A stretch of DNA of 64,000 nt from Lachnospiraceae bacterium. Lineage in GTDB: Bacteria; Bacillota; Clostridia; Lachnospirales; Lachnospiraceae. Where the stretch lies: NCBI GenBank assembly GCA_015056815.1, contig SVFN01000018.1, positions 1-64,000 of the forward strand. The letters are read 5' to 3'. The notes beneath the pieces were generated by a model that was not told the DNA's origin, made no database searches, and was given only the letters and a program-made list of their open reading frames with translations. The position numbers were made by a program, and so were the translations under genes. Positions 32,630-40,457 of this stretch are shown in pieces. Numbering within the stretch: the first letter of the stretch is position 1; each line of letters starts with the position of its first letter.

Positions 32630-33922
32630 ATGTTTGCAGACAGAGCTAAAATCTATGTGAGAAGCGGTAAGGGCGGTGACGGACACGTTTCTTTCCGGCG
32701 TGAAAAATATGTACCAAACGGCGGTCCTGACGGCGGTGACGGAGGCAAGGGCGGTGATGTGATCTTTGTTGTGGATGAGGGATTGAATACTCTGACAGAT
32801 TTTAGACATATCCGCAAATACTGTGCCCAGAACGGCGAAGAAGGCGGCAAACGTAACTGTTCCGGTAAAAAGGGAGAGGATATCATTATCAAAGTACCGG
32901 CAGGAACTGTACTCAGGGATGAAGAAAGCGGCAGAGTCGTTGCGGATATGTCAGGTGACTGCAAACGTGTCGTGCTCTTAACCGGCGGTCGTGGCGGCAA
33001 TGGAAATCAGCATTATGCCACAAGTACGATGCAGGCACCCAAGTATGCACAACCCGGTCAGCCTGCAAAAGAATTAAATCTACTGATGGAGTTAAAGGTG
33101 ATCGCGGATGTGGGGCTGGTCGGATTCCCGAATGTGGGAAAATCCACACTTCTTTCCAGAGTGACAAATGCCCGTCCGAAGATCGCGAACTATCATTTTA
33201 CAACCTTGAATCCCAATCTGGGAGTCGTGGATATGGAAGATGGCAACGGATTTGTGATCGCGGATATTCCGGGGCTGATCGAGGGCGCCAGCGAAGGAGT
33301 CGGACTGGGACATGAGTTTTTGCGTCACATCGAGCGCACGAAGGTCATCATCCATATGGTTGACGTTGCAGGTACGGAAGGAAGAGATCCGATCGCGGAT
33401 ATCTATGCGATCAATAAGGAACTGGAAGCGTATAATGAAGAGATCGCGAAGAGGCCTCAGGTAATCGCTGCGAACAAGATCGATGCGATTTATGCGGAGG
33501 ATGAGAATGAGCCTGTTAATGCCCTGAAAGCCGAATTTGAGCCAAAAGGGATCAAAGTATTTCCGATTTCGGCAGTCAGTGGCAAAGGACTTAAAGAGCT
33601 TCTCTATGAGGTGCAGCATATGCTGTCAGAGCTGGATGATGCTCCGGTAATCTTTGAACCTGAGTACAATCCGGATGAAGAATTTGCTGTCGGGAATGAA
33701 CCGTTTACGGTTACTTATGATGAGGAAGAAGATGAGTATGTAGTGGAAGGTCCCCGCATTGAGAAGATGCTTGGCTATACGAATCTGGACTCCGAAAAGG
33801 GCTTTGCTTTCTTCCAGCGTTTCCTGAAAGAGAGCGGAATCTTAAAAGAGCTGGAGGCTTTGGATATCAAAGAAGGCGATACGGTACGTATGTACGGGTT
33901 ATCTTTTGATTATTATAAATAA
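32630..33922 (+). CDS. obg: GTPase Obg/CgtA
   Basis: A 430-residue protein with all three Obg modules: a glycine-rich OBG fold (residues 1-158), a G domain with Walker A GFPNVGKST, the DxPG motif (ADIPGLIEGAS) and the NKxD-type ANKID motif, and a C-terminal OCT domain (about 350-430). It acts in 50S ribosome assembly and stress control. Ribosome site aaaaaggag. It lies in the conserved ribosome-assembly cluster. Confidence 0.97.
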   Translation: MFADRAKIYVRSGKGGDGHVSFRREKYVPNGGPDGGDGGKGGDVIFVVDEGLNTLTDFRHIRKYCAQNGEEGGKRNCSGKKGEDIIIKVPAGTVLRDEESGRVVADMSGDCKRVVLLTGGRGGNGNQHYATSTMQAPKYAQPGQPAKELNLLMELKVIADVGLVGFPNVGKSTLLSRVTNARPKIANYHFTTLNPNLGVVDMEDGNGFVIADIPGLIEGASEGVGLGHEFLRHIERTKVIIHMVDVAGTEGRDPIADIYAINKELEAYNEEIAKRPQVIAANKIDAIYAEDENEPVNALKAEFEPKGIKVFPISAVSGKGLKELLYEVQHMLSELDDAPVIFEPEYNPDEEFAVGNEPFTVTYDEEEDEYVVEGPRIEKMLGYTNLDSEKGFAFFQRFLKESGILKELEALDIKEGDTVRMYGLSFDYYK

Positions 33923-33975
33923 GCTTCCGATCAGTCGAGGATGAAAAAGTTGTAAGACAGTTAAAGGAGAGTATT

Positions 33976-34266
33976 ATGACAAGTAAACAAAGAGCCTATT
34001 TAAAAGGGCTTGCAATGAATATAGAGCCGGTTTTCCAGATTGGTAAATCCAGTCTGACGCCGGAAGTATGTACAGCTGTTTCTGAGGCTTTTAATACCAG
34101 AGAACTGGTAAAAGTCGCTGTATTAAAAAACTGTATCGATGATCCGCGTTCTATTGCGGAAGCGCTGGCAGGACGTACCGGATCGCAGGTAGTCCAGGTG
34201 ATCGGCAAAAAGATCGTACTATATAAAGAGAACAAAGATCATAAAAAGATCGAACTTCCCAGATAA
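33976..34266 (+). CDS. yhbY: YhbY family ribosome assembly RNA-binding protein (CRM domain)
   Basis: A 96-residue CRM-domain protein. It starts TSKQRAYLKGLAMNIEPVFQ, carries the IGKSSLT motif and the RELVKVAVLKNC strand, and has a GxxG-like loop (RTGSQVVQVIGKK). CRM proteins bind pre-50S RNA. It follows obg, the usual position in Firmicutes. Confidence 0.94.
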   Translation: MTSKQRAYLKGLAMNIEPVFQIGKSSLTPEVCTAVSEAFNTRELVKVAVLKNCIDDPRSIAEALAGRTGSQVVQVIGKKIVLYKENKDHKKIELPR

Positions 34267-34351
34267 AACGCATTTTTCAAAACATCTGAAATTTGGTTGC
34301 ATAATCGCGGATGCCGAATTATAGTAGAGATATAGAAGTGCCAATAAGAGC

Positions 34352-34518
34352 CCGGGAAGTTACTATTTTGTCCAAAGCCTCGCACTACGCCGCGAAGTTG
34401 CGGAAAAACTGTATAAAGCAGCCAATTATGTTTTGCACTTCGGCGTAGCCAAACGAAATATATGCAAAACATGTTATATTCAGTGACCAGCTGGTCACGA
34501 ACGGAATAGTAACCCCGG
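34352..34518. repeat. Inverted-repeat element 1 (family B) upstream of nadD
   Basis: The ends CCGGG-AA-GTTACTATT (34352-34367) and AATAGTAAC-CCCGG (34505-34518) form a terminal inverted repeat of 14 bp with a 2-base bulge. Inside are CTACGCCG...AAGT / ACTTCGGCGTAG pairing, ATGTTTTGC / GCAAAACAT, and a perfect 16-bp palindrome GTGACCAGCTGGTCAC (34483-34498). No gene is present, so it is a MITE-like or structured intergenic element. Confidence 0.65.
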
Positions 34519-34560
34519 AAAAGAAAACGGGATATACCGGAGTTGGAAAGGATGTGTTTT

Positions 34561-35181
34561 ATGAATAACGGGCATAAAAAGGTCGGGATCATGGGCGGGA
34601 CATTCAATCCGATTCATAATGGACATCTGAGACTTGCAGAATGTGCACTGGTTTCCTTTTCACTGGATGAGGTCTTGTTCATTCCAAGCGGGATTTCCTG
34701 GTTAAAAGCCGGACAGGATATACCAAAGAGCAATATCCGTTGTGAAATGACTGCTCTTGCCATAGAGGGAAATTCAAGGTTTAAAATGTCTAGGATTGAG
34801 GCTCAACGGCAGGGAAATTCTTATTCCTATGAGACGATACTTGCCTTAAAAAACCAAAATCCGCTACAGGATTACTACTTTATAATGGGAGCAGATTCAC
34901 TGGTGAATCTCGAAAATTGGAAATGCCCGGATATACTGTTGCGGGAATGTGTGATCCTGGCTGCGGTGCGTGAGGATGTTGACAGAAAGCTGCTTGAGAA
35001 ACAGATCGATCATCTGAAGGACCAATTTGTATGTGATATCAGACTTTTGTCCATGCCAAGATTTGACATTTCTTCCACAATGATCCGTCGGCTGGTATCA
35101 GAAGGAAGAGATATTCGTGACTATGTCCCCCGGAAGGTTGTACAGTATATCGATGAGAAACATTTGTACAGGCAGTCATGA
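34561..35181 (+). CDS. nadD: Nicotinate-nucleotide adenylyltransferase
   Basis: 206 residues from ATG 34561; AAAGGA lies 9 nt upstream, while ATG 34552 abuts that site. It has the nucleotidyltransferase motifs GGTFNPIHNGHL (HxGH) and SSTMIRRLVSEGR (ISSTxxR). It converts nicotinate mononucleotide and ATP to deamido-NAD. It is flanked on both sides by family B inverted-repeat elements, and yqeK follows. Confidence 0.95.
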   Translation: MNNGHKKVGIMGGTFNPIHNGHLRLAECALVSFSLDEVLFIPSGISWLKAGQDIPKSNIRCEMTALAIEGNSRFKMSRIEAQRQGNSYSYETILALKNQNPLQDYYFIMGADSLVNLENWKCPDILLRECVILAAVREDVDRKLLEKQIDHLKDQFVCDIRLLSMPRFDISSTMIRRLVSEGRDIRDYVPRKVVQYIDEKHLYRQS

Positions 35182-35292
35182 TGAAAACAAAATAAGAAAG
35201 AGAAATCCCTATCATTTTACATTCTTGCAGTATACGAAAATCAAAATACTGTTGAGCAGAGCAACAATTTCCCGGAATATCCATGGGATGTG

Positions 35293-35425
35293 GTTACTAT
35301 TCACAGCCGTTTTGCCTGTGAAAGTAACGGATTTTGCCATTTAAAATCGCTTCGCGATGGGCAAAATCCAATAACAGAGATAGTTTATCGAGCCGTAAAT
35401 GCGCATTTCGGCTGTGGATAGTAAC
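35293..35425. repeat. Inverted-repeat element 2 (family B) downstream of nadD
   Basis: The 17-bp ends GTTACTATTCACAGCCG (35293-35309) and CGGCTGTGGATAGTAAC (35409-35425) are inverted copies with one G-T wobble. They share GTTACTAT/ATAGTAAC with element 1. Inside, GGATTTTGCC / GGCAAAATCC and ATCGC-TTCG-CGAT form a nested hairpin, and AAATGCGCATTT is a palindrome near the right end. The rest of 35182-35543 shows no gene. Confidence 0.7.
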
Positions 35426-35543
35426 GGGATGTGAACGATTTTACCGTTATGGAACGGTTTTTCAGCAGTGAAAATGTCGAAAGGAACATTTGGGTGTAAA
35501 ACCGGTACAGGAAACATTTTTGTATGATTTGAGGAGAGAATGA

Positions 35544-36146
35544 ATGCAGGATTATAAGATTAACAGCGACAGGATTCAAAAACTGGATCAAAAGATGAAA
35601 AAGAAGCTGGATGCAAAACGGTATCAACATACAGTTTCTGTAGCCTACACAGCTGCAGCAATGGCGATGGCACATGGAAGTGATGTGAATGAAGCCTACG
35701 TGACAGGCCTTTTGCACGATAATGCCAAATGTTTCACAACCAATAAAAAGCTGGCAATCTGTAAAAAGTATCAATTAAAGGTTTCACCATGGGAAAAGGA
35801 GAACCCTGAACTGCTGCATGCAAAGGTTGGCGCCTGTCTTGCCAAAACGAAGTACGGGATCAAAGATGAGGATATGATTCGGGCGATCGCCAATCATACG
35901 ACCGGGAGACCGAATATGTCATTACTGGAAAAGATCATCTATATTGCGGATTACATAGAACCGCGGCGCAAACAGCTTAAAGATATGGAGGAGATACGAA
36001 GACTCGCATTTACCGATATTGATGAAGCGCTTTGCATGATCTTAAAAAACATAATAGAGTATTTAAAAACCAAAGATGCGCAGATCGATCCGCTGACGAT
36101 GGAAACCTATTATTACTATAAGAATCGGAAAGAAAACTGCAGGTAA
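35544..36146 (+). CDS. yqeK: YqeK-family HD phosphohydrolase (symmetrical Ap4A hydrolase)
   Basis: A 200-residue HD-domain protein with RYQHTVSVAYTAAAMA, the HD motif LLHDNAK, the second His site (ANHTTGRPNMS) and IADYIEPRR. YqeK proteins cleave diadenosine tetraphosphate symmetrically. It lies between nadD and rsfS, the family's standard place. The motif reads HDNAK rather than the more frequent HDIAK. Confidence 0.92.
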   Translation: MQDYKINSDRIQKLDQKMKKKLDAKRYQHTVSVAYTAAAMAMAHGSDVNEAYVTGLLHDNAKCFTTNKKLAICKKYQLKVSPWEKENPELLHAKVGACLAKTKYGIKDEDMIRAIANHTTGRPNMSLLEKIIYIADYIEPRRKQLKDMEEIRRLAFTDIDEALCMILKNIIEYLKTKDAQIDPLTMETYYYYKNRKENCR

Positions 36147-36178
36147 AAACGATCCGTCTGTATAAATGAATGTGGGGC

Positions 36179-36239
36179 GGGTCATAAAGTCTCTCACCCA
36201 CTTTTGAACAAGCTCAAAGTGGAATCAGACTTTAGACCC
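36179..36239. other. Long nested inverted repeat before rsfS
   Basis: GGGTC (36179-36183) and TAAAGTCT (36185-36192) pair with AGACTTTA (36227-36234) and GACCC (36235-36239). The interior CCACTTTTGA (36198-36207) pairs with TCAAAGTGG (36214-36222). The whole element folds into one long hairpin. There is no T-tract, so it may be a leader structure or repeat element. Confidence 0.5.
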
Positions 36240-36285
36240 TGATATCATGAACATACGGAGAATGAACAGAAAGGAAACAGGAAAA

Positions 36286-36642
36286 ATGGATTTATTGACA
36301 TCAAAAGAAATGGCAAAAATAGCAATCAACGCATTGGAAGAAAAAAAAGCAGAGGATCTGAAAGTGATCGATATCAGCAATATTTCAGTGATCGCAGATT
36401 ATTTTATTATTGCAAGCGGTAATAACCGCAATCAGATTCAGGCTCTTTGCGACGAAGTGGAAGAAAAACTCACAAGAGCAGGGTATCCGGCTAAGCAGAT
36501 AGAAGGTTACGATACGGCCAACTGGGTTTTGATAGATTTTAAAGACATCATTGTGCATATTTTTGATAACGAAAACCGTTTATTCTATGATCTGGAAAGA
36601 ATCTGGAAAGACGGTCGGGAAGTAAATGCGGCAGATCTGTAA
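36286..36642 (+). CDS. rsfS: Ribosome silencing factor RsfS
   Basis: 118 residues from ATG 36286; the frame opens at 36247. It has the RsfS core: DLKVIDISNISVIADYFIIASG, NQIQALCDEVEEKL and the WVLIDFKDIIVHIF motif. It binds L14 and blocks subunit joining in stationary phase. The ribosome site is within aaaggaaacaggaaaa. Confidence 0.94.
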   Translation: MDLLTSKEMAKIAINALEEKKAEDLKVIDISNISVIADYFIIASGNNRNQIQALCDEVEEKLTRAGYPAKQIEGYDTANWVLIDFKDIIVHIFDNENRLFYDLERIWKDGREVNAADL

Positions 36643-36657
36643 AGGCTGCCGGATCAT

Positions 36658-36789
36658 ATGGAGAGCAGCATGAAACTGATTGATGAATTGATCGTGTTTT
36701 TTGAAGAGAATAACTGCTCGGATATTCATATTACAGTGGGAAGCGGAATTGTAGGCCGACAATACGGCGTGCTTCAGGAATTCGAGTAA
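36658..36789 (+). pseudogene. Short remnant resembling the N-terminus of PilT-type ATPases
   Basis: A 43-codon frame (ATG 36658, stop 36787) encodes a helix LIDELIVFFEENNC followed by SDIHITVGSGIVGR and YGVLQEFE. S-D-x-H-x-T/S-x-G at the end of an N-terminal helix is typical of PilT/GspE-type ATPases. The rest of the enzyme is missing. It starts 16 bp after rsfS and could be a decayed gene or a stable mini-protein. A terminator follows at once. Confidence 0.5.
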
Positions 36790-36797
36790 ATAAAAAA

Positions 36798-36847
36798 CGG
36801 CATGTAATAGAGGATGAAAGATCCAATCTGTTGCATGCCGGTTTTTT
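36798..36847. terminator. Bidirectional terminator between rsfS/pilT-remnant and lexA
   Basis: CGGCATG (36798-36804) pairs with CATGCCG (36834-36840) over a long loop. GTTTTTT follows on the + strand, and the AAAAAA just before it gives a U-tract on the - strand, so it can stop both the + transcripts and the lexA transcript. Confidence 0.7.
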
Positions 36848-36901
36848 ATCGAACAATCTTTGTATGGTGCTTCGGAGAAACGGATATAAAGAGACTCCGC
36901 A

Positions 36902-37519
36902 TTAATGATACAGGCGGAATACTCCGTAAACACGACCTAAGATCTGACAGTCCTTGACAATGATAGGATCCATAGTGTCATTTTCCGGCTGAAGGCGGAT
37001 ATGATCCTTCTCCTTGTAGAAGGTCTTAACAGTAGCTCCATCATCGATCAGAGCAACGACGGTATCTCCATTGCGTGCAGTATTGCAGCACTGTACAAAA
37101 ATCCGGTCGCCATCAAAAATCCCCGCATTGATCATACTTTCCCCTTTTACTTTCAGAACAAAAGAGTCTGCGTTGGGAGCCATCTCGGCAGGGATCGGAA
37201 AATAGCCTTCGATATTTTCCGCAGCGAGTATCGGCTGTCCGGCAGCAACCGTGCCGACGATCGGAATACTTGCCATCTCATGTCGAACCATCTGAAAACT
37301 GTCGTCACAGATCTCAATCGCACGCGGCTTCGTAGGGTCACGGCGGATATAGCCGTTCTTTTCCAACGTCTCCAGATGGGAATGAACGGAAGAAGTGGAT
37401 TTGAGATGAACGGCATCACAGATCTCACGCACAGCCGGGGGATAACCTTTGGCTAAGATCTGCTCTTTAATATACTCTAAGATTTCACGCTGTTTCGCGC
37501 TGATTTTACCATATGACAT
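36902..37519 (-). CDS. lexA: LexA repressor
   Basis: 205 residues from the ATG at 37519 (ribosome site aaaggat); the longer frame to 37696 runs through the promoter. It has an N-terminal winged helix (about 1-65), the autocleavage site Ala93-Gly94 (VGTVAAGQ), the catalytic Ser128 (KGESMINAG) and Lys165 (ATVKTFYKE). It represses SOS genes until RecA-triggered self-cleavage. It is divergent from the LysM gene at 37754, the yneA arrangement of Firmicutes. Confidence 0.96.
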   Translation of the reverse strand: MSYGKISAKQREILEYIKEQILAKGYPPAVREICDAVHLKSTSSVHSHLETLEKNGYIRRDPTKPRAIEICDDSFQMVRHEMASIPIVGTVAAGQPILAAENIEGYFPIPAEMAPNADSFVLKVKGESMINAGIFDGDRIFVQCCNTARNGDTVVALIDDGATVKTFYKEKDHIRLQPENDTMDPIIVKDCQILGRVYGVFRLYH

Positions 37520-37571
37520 GATTAAGGATCCTTTCTTTGACTGGATATATATATCATTAAATTCAAATAAC

Positions 37572-37599
37572 TGTATATAGTGTAACATAAAACCGTCAA
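37572..37599 (-). promoter_or_regulatory. lexA promoter
   Basis: On the - strand: TTGACG (37594-37599), a 16-bp spacer and TATACA (37572-37577). Just upstream, CAAACATATATTCC (37604-37617) resembles a degenerate CGAAC-N4-GTTCG LexA box, consistent with autorepression. Confidence 0.55.
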
Positions 37600-37649
37600 A
37601 AAGCAAACATATATTCCAAAAATTTGTTCGATTTTTTTGATAAAACCGG

Positions 37650-37720
37650 TTGACATTCGAAAATATGTTCGGTATAATCAGAACATAGCAAAACAAACAA
37701 GTGTTCGGAACTTCTGTTCG
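37650..37720 (+). promoter_or_regulatory. SOS-type promoter of the yneA-like gene
   Basis: TTGACA (37650-37655) and TATAAT (37673-37678) are perfect hexamers with a 17-bp spacer. A LexA-box-like sequence, CGAAAATATGTTCG (37658-37671), lies wholly inside the spacer. A second, GGAACTTCTGTTCG (37707-37720), matches the GAAC-N4-GTTC core downstream of the start site. Both fit the Firmicutes consensus closely, so strong LexA control is inferred. Confidence 0.8.
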
Positions 37721-37753
37721 GAAATATATGATTGGGATTTGGAGGAGTTACCT

Positions 37754-38101
37754 ATGAGCAGAGCCAGAATGAAACAGTTAAGAAGAAAGAGAAAATTGCA
37801 ATTATTATGCAGAAGAGGAATGACGATCGGAATGACGTTTGTTCTGATCCTGTTTTTATCTGTTATAGGTTCGCATATGACAGCGAAAGCGACTGCCAGG
37901 GAGCATACGGATGCCGTTAAATATTTTGCCAATATCGAAGTGCAGCCGGGAGATACCCTTTGGAGCATTGCCAAAGAGCATATGACAGAAGAGTACAGCA
38001 GCATTCCGGCATATGTCAAGGATATTGCCAGTGTGAATGATATGCTGCCCTGCACGATGATCAAAAGCGGAGAGTATATCATTCTTCCTTACTATGAATA
38101 A
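37754..38101 (+). CDS. LysM protein, YneA-like SOS cell-division inhibitor
   Basis: 115 residues from ATG 37754 (ggagga ribosome site). A basic N-terminal tail is followed by a transmembrane helix (about 22-43) and one LysM domain (about 62-112: EVQPGDTLWSIAKEHM...IKSGEYIILPYY). Length, layout and position divergent from lexA match YneA, which delays septation during SOS. I assign it by context; sequence identity to B. subtilis YneA is not claimed. Confidence 0.8.
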   Translation: MSRARMKQLRRKRKLQLLCRRGMTIGMTFVLILFLSVIGSHMTAKATAREHTDAVKYFANIEVQPGDTLWSIAKEHMTEEYSSIPAYVKDIASVNDMLPCTMIKSGEYIILPYYE

Positions 38102-38234
38102 GATAACGCTGATAGGGATATAAGATATATATCGTTGATCATTTTCTAATATGCTTTTCTCATCACTATCAAACGGATACTTTTTCAGAGGGAAAGCAAC
38201 CCGTTTGGTGAGAACCCTATAAAATACCATAATG

Positions 38235-38283
38235 ATACAGAAGGAATTGTTTGATACTAATCTACAATTCCTTCTGTATTTTA
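38235..38283. terminator. Terminator between convergent yneA-like and recombinase genes
   Basis: A perfect stem of about 15-16 bp, ATACAGAAGGAATTGT (38235-38250) / ACAATTCCTTCTGTAT (38264-38279), followed by TTTTA on the + strand. It overlaps the recombinase stop codon at 38281. In 38102-38234 nothing else is recognised. Confidence 0.8.
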
Positions 38284-39351
38284 GTTATTATTTTTTTCAC
38301 GTAGTTTTACGGCATTCGCAGCCAGGCGTCTGCGTTCTTCGCCAATGGCAGCATAGTGTTTTTTGGTGGTATTAACATCTTTATGGCCCAATACATCAGC
38401 AACCAGATAGATATCACCGGTTTCCTGATAGAGAGTGGTACCGTAAGTACTTCTTAGTTTATGCGGTGTGATCTTTTTAAGAGAGGTTACCTTTGAAGCA
38501 TATTTTTTTACCAGTTTTTCGACACTGCGCACAGCCATGCGCCTGTTCTGAAGGGATAAGAATAAAGCGTCTTCGTGTCCTTCCTGCGGAATGGTATGTT
38601 TCCTTTCTTCCATATAATCCAATAAGGCATCTTCAACCTCCATACCGAAATAAACGATTGCTTCATATCCGCCTTTTCTTCGGATTTTGATACCACCATT
38701 CTTAAAATCCACATCATTGATATCAAGTCCGACGCATTCCGAAACTCGTATTCCGGTTCCAAGCAACAGCGTTAAGAGAGCAAGATCGCGAACTTTTGTG
38801 CGGTCATGATATTTCTTTTCGCTATCTGTCAGTTTGTCTCCATGTTCAACGAGATCCAGAAGAGTAGCGACTTCGTCGGCATCCAGCCGTATGATGGCTT
38901 TCTGATGGAGCTTGGGCATAGGCACCAGTGAAGCCACATCTTTTTCGATCAGTTCACTGACATAATAATAGTGATAAAAACTTCTGAGTGAAGCAAGTTT
39001 ACGGGATTTGCCTCTTTCATCATTGCTGTATTCGCGGCCGTCTTTCTCATAATAGGATAGATATTCGAGATATTCTTCAATGTCTTCCTTTGTAATCTGA
39101 TTCAATATGGATAGAGGAAATTCTGTGATCGGCTGTTTACGCAAAACACTGTTGTTTTCATGTAAAAACTCAAAAAAGATACGAAGATCAAGTGCATAAC
39201 CCAATCTGGTACGGGTAGAAGTTGTCTCCTCGATTCCCCGAAAAAACTGTTTACAGAAGGGGGGGAGAGTAGTAAGTACTTCCCTCATTTTTAATACATT
39301 TTCTTTGTTGATCTGATCATGATAATTCAGATTTTGTTTTTCTCTTGCCAT
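38281..39351 (-). CDS. Tyrosine recombinase (Xer-like)
   Basis: A 356-residue protein. An N-terminal SAM-like DNA-binding domain (about 40-150) precedes a catalytic domain with all conserved residues: Arg (GTGIRVSECVGL), the HxLR box (TPHKLRSTYGT), LGHKDVNTTKKHY with His, and the Tyr nucleophile. Length matches the single-recombinase XerS type (356 residues), but identity is not established. No phage genes or attachment repeats are adjacent, so a housekeeping chromosome-dimer role is possible. Confidence 0.85.
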   Translation of the reverse strand: MAREKQNLNYHDQINKENVLKMREVLTTLPPFCKQFFRGIEETTSTRTRLGYALDLRIFFEFLHENNSVLRKQPITEFPLSILNQITKEDIEEYLEYLSYYEKDGREYSNDERGKSRKLASLRSFYHYYYVSELIEKDVASLVPMPKLHQKAIIRLDADEVATLLDLVEHGDKLTDSEKKYHDRTKVRDLALLTLLLGTGIRVSECVGLDINDVDFKNGGIKIRRKGGYEAIVYFGMEVEDALLDYMEERKHTIPQEGHEDALFLSLQNRRMAVRSVEKLVKKYASKVTSLKKITPHKLRSTYGTTLYQETGDIYLVADVLGHKDVNTTKKHYAAIGEERRRLAANAVKLREKNNN

Positions 39352-39431
39352 AGAATTCTCCGAACATGATTTACGATTATTTGGAATTGTGTAAAGTTAA
39401 ACTGTAGTTTATGGATGGACTGCTCCTGGAT

Positions 39432-40181
39432 TTAATTAGCCTTTTTTCGATAACGGGTTCCGAAATACTCCGGCCATCCCTGAATGTCACCATTCATGAT
39501 AGCGGTAAACATACGTTCTTTCACGCCGGGATTTTCCTGATTAAGCTGTTTCAGAAGCTGTTTGACATATTCACGTCTTGTATTGCCATCAGCAGGGCAG
39601 GGGCTTTTCGCGACCGGAAGGTCATATCTTCTCTGAAAACCGATGATATCAGCTTCATTAATATGCACGAACGGACGAATTACAGTGACTTCTTTACGAT
39701 CCAAGTAAGTCATAGGAGAGAAGGTATGGAAACGTCCTTCATAAATCAGGGATAATAACATGGTTTCTACAACATCATCCTTATGATGAGCATAAGCAAC
39801 TTTATTGCAGCCAAGCTCTTTGATCGTGCTGTTTAAAGCACCTTTTCGCATTGTTGCACACAAAGAGCAGGGATTGGTTTCTTTTCGCGCATCAAAGACG
39901 ATCTGGGCAATCTCTGTAGGAACAACCGTATAAGGAACTCCAAGAGACTCACAGAAGTTTCGAACAGCATCGAGATTCAGATTTTTGAAACCAAGATCAA
40001 CGGTAATGCCATGAATCGTGAAATGCTTCGGATAAAATCTCATTAGTTCGTGTAAAGCATAAACAAGGGCAAGGGAGTCTTTTCCGCCGGAAATACCCAC
40101 TGCAATTTTGTCACCTTCCTCGATCATATGAAAATCATCGATGGCCCGTCTTGTATAACTGAGTAATTGTTGTAATTTCAT
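39432..40181 (-). CDS. TtcA-family tRNA 2-thiocytidine biosynthesis protein
   Basis: A 249-residue PP-loop ATPase. SGGKDS at residues 31-36 is the ATP-pyrophosphatase loop, C105-xx-C108 (NPCSLCATMRKG) and the SPCPADGNTRR cysteine are the Fe-S-type cysteines, and YAHHKDDVVETMLL is conserved. TtcA thiolates C32 of tRNA. It is the Firmicutes form, which may differ in target from E. coli TtcA. Confidence 0.9.
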   Translation of the reverse strand: MKLQQLLSYTRRAIDDFHMIEEGDKIAVGISGGKDSLALVYALHELMRFYPKHFTIHGITVDLGFKNLNLDAVRNFCESLGVPYTVVPTEIAQIVFDARKETNPCSLCATMRKGALNSTIKELGCNKVAYAHHKDDVVETMLLSLIYEGRFHTFSPMTYLDRKEVTVIRPFVHINEADIIGFQRRYDLPVAKSPCPADGNTRREYVKQLLKQLNQENPGVKERMFTAIMNGDIQGWPEYFGTRYRKKAN

Positions 40182-40258
40182 GTTAATCTGCTCCTGAGTA
40201 TCAAAAAATGGATTCTATAAATGTAGTCGTGGATCAAATATTTTTCTCAATAGAAATG

Positions 40259-40267
40259 ATTATAGCA
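40259..40267 (-). promoter_or_regulatory. Extended -10 promoter of the ttcA-like gene
   Basis: On the - strand the sequence reads TGCTATAAT (TG-n-TATAAT, extended -10), with a weak -35-like TTTTCA 17 bp upstream of the hexamer. The start site lies about 70-75 bp before the start codon. Confidence 0.6.
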
Positions 40268-40379
40268 TAAGTTATCGGACATGAAAAGTCATATTCATCG
40301 AAGCAAAGGAGGATGATTACTATTCAGTTTCCCGGAAAGAGAGTAAAAAGACAGACACGCAACTATTCGCAAAAGAACA

Positions 40380-40457
40380 GTTTAACGAAAAGTTGAAGAG
40401 CAACTTTCCGTTAAACTGTGAGTTAAACTATGAGTCAAACTGCGAGTTAAAATGTGA
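40380..40457. repeat. Hairpin and four tandem 12-bp repeats behind the AI-2E gene
   Basis: GTTTAACGAAAAGTTG (40380-40395) and CAACTTTCCGTTAAAC (40401-40416) form a 16-bp stem with one mismatch. From 40410 to 40457 follow four 12-bp units of consensus GTTAAACTRTGA (units at 40410, 40422, 40434 and 40446). They end at the stop codon of the AI-2E gene on the - strand. On the - strand the hairpin could act as a terminator or 3' stabiliser. Confidence 0.75.

Noticed and set aside
38281-39351. Phage or integrative-element integrase
   Set aside because: No other mobile-element genes, attachment repeats or tRNA target lie nearby, and the length fits a housekeeping Xer-type recombinase. Not excluded, but unsupported.
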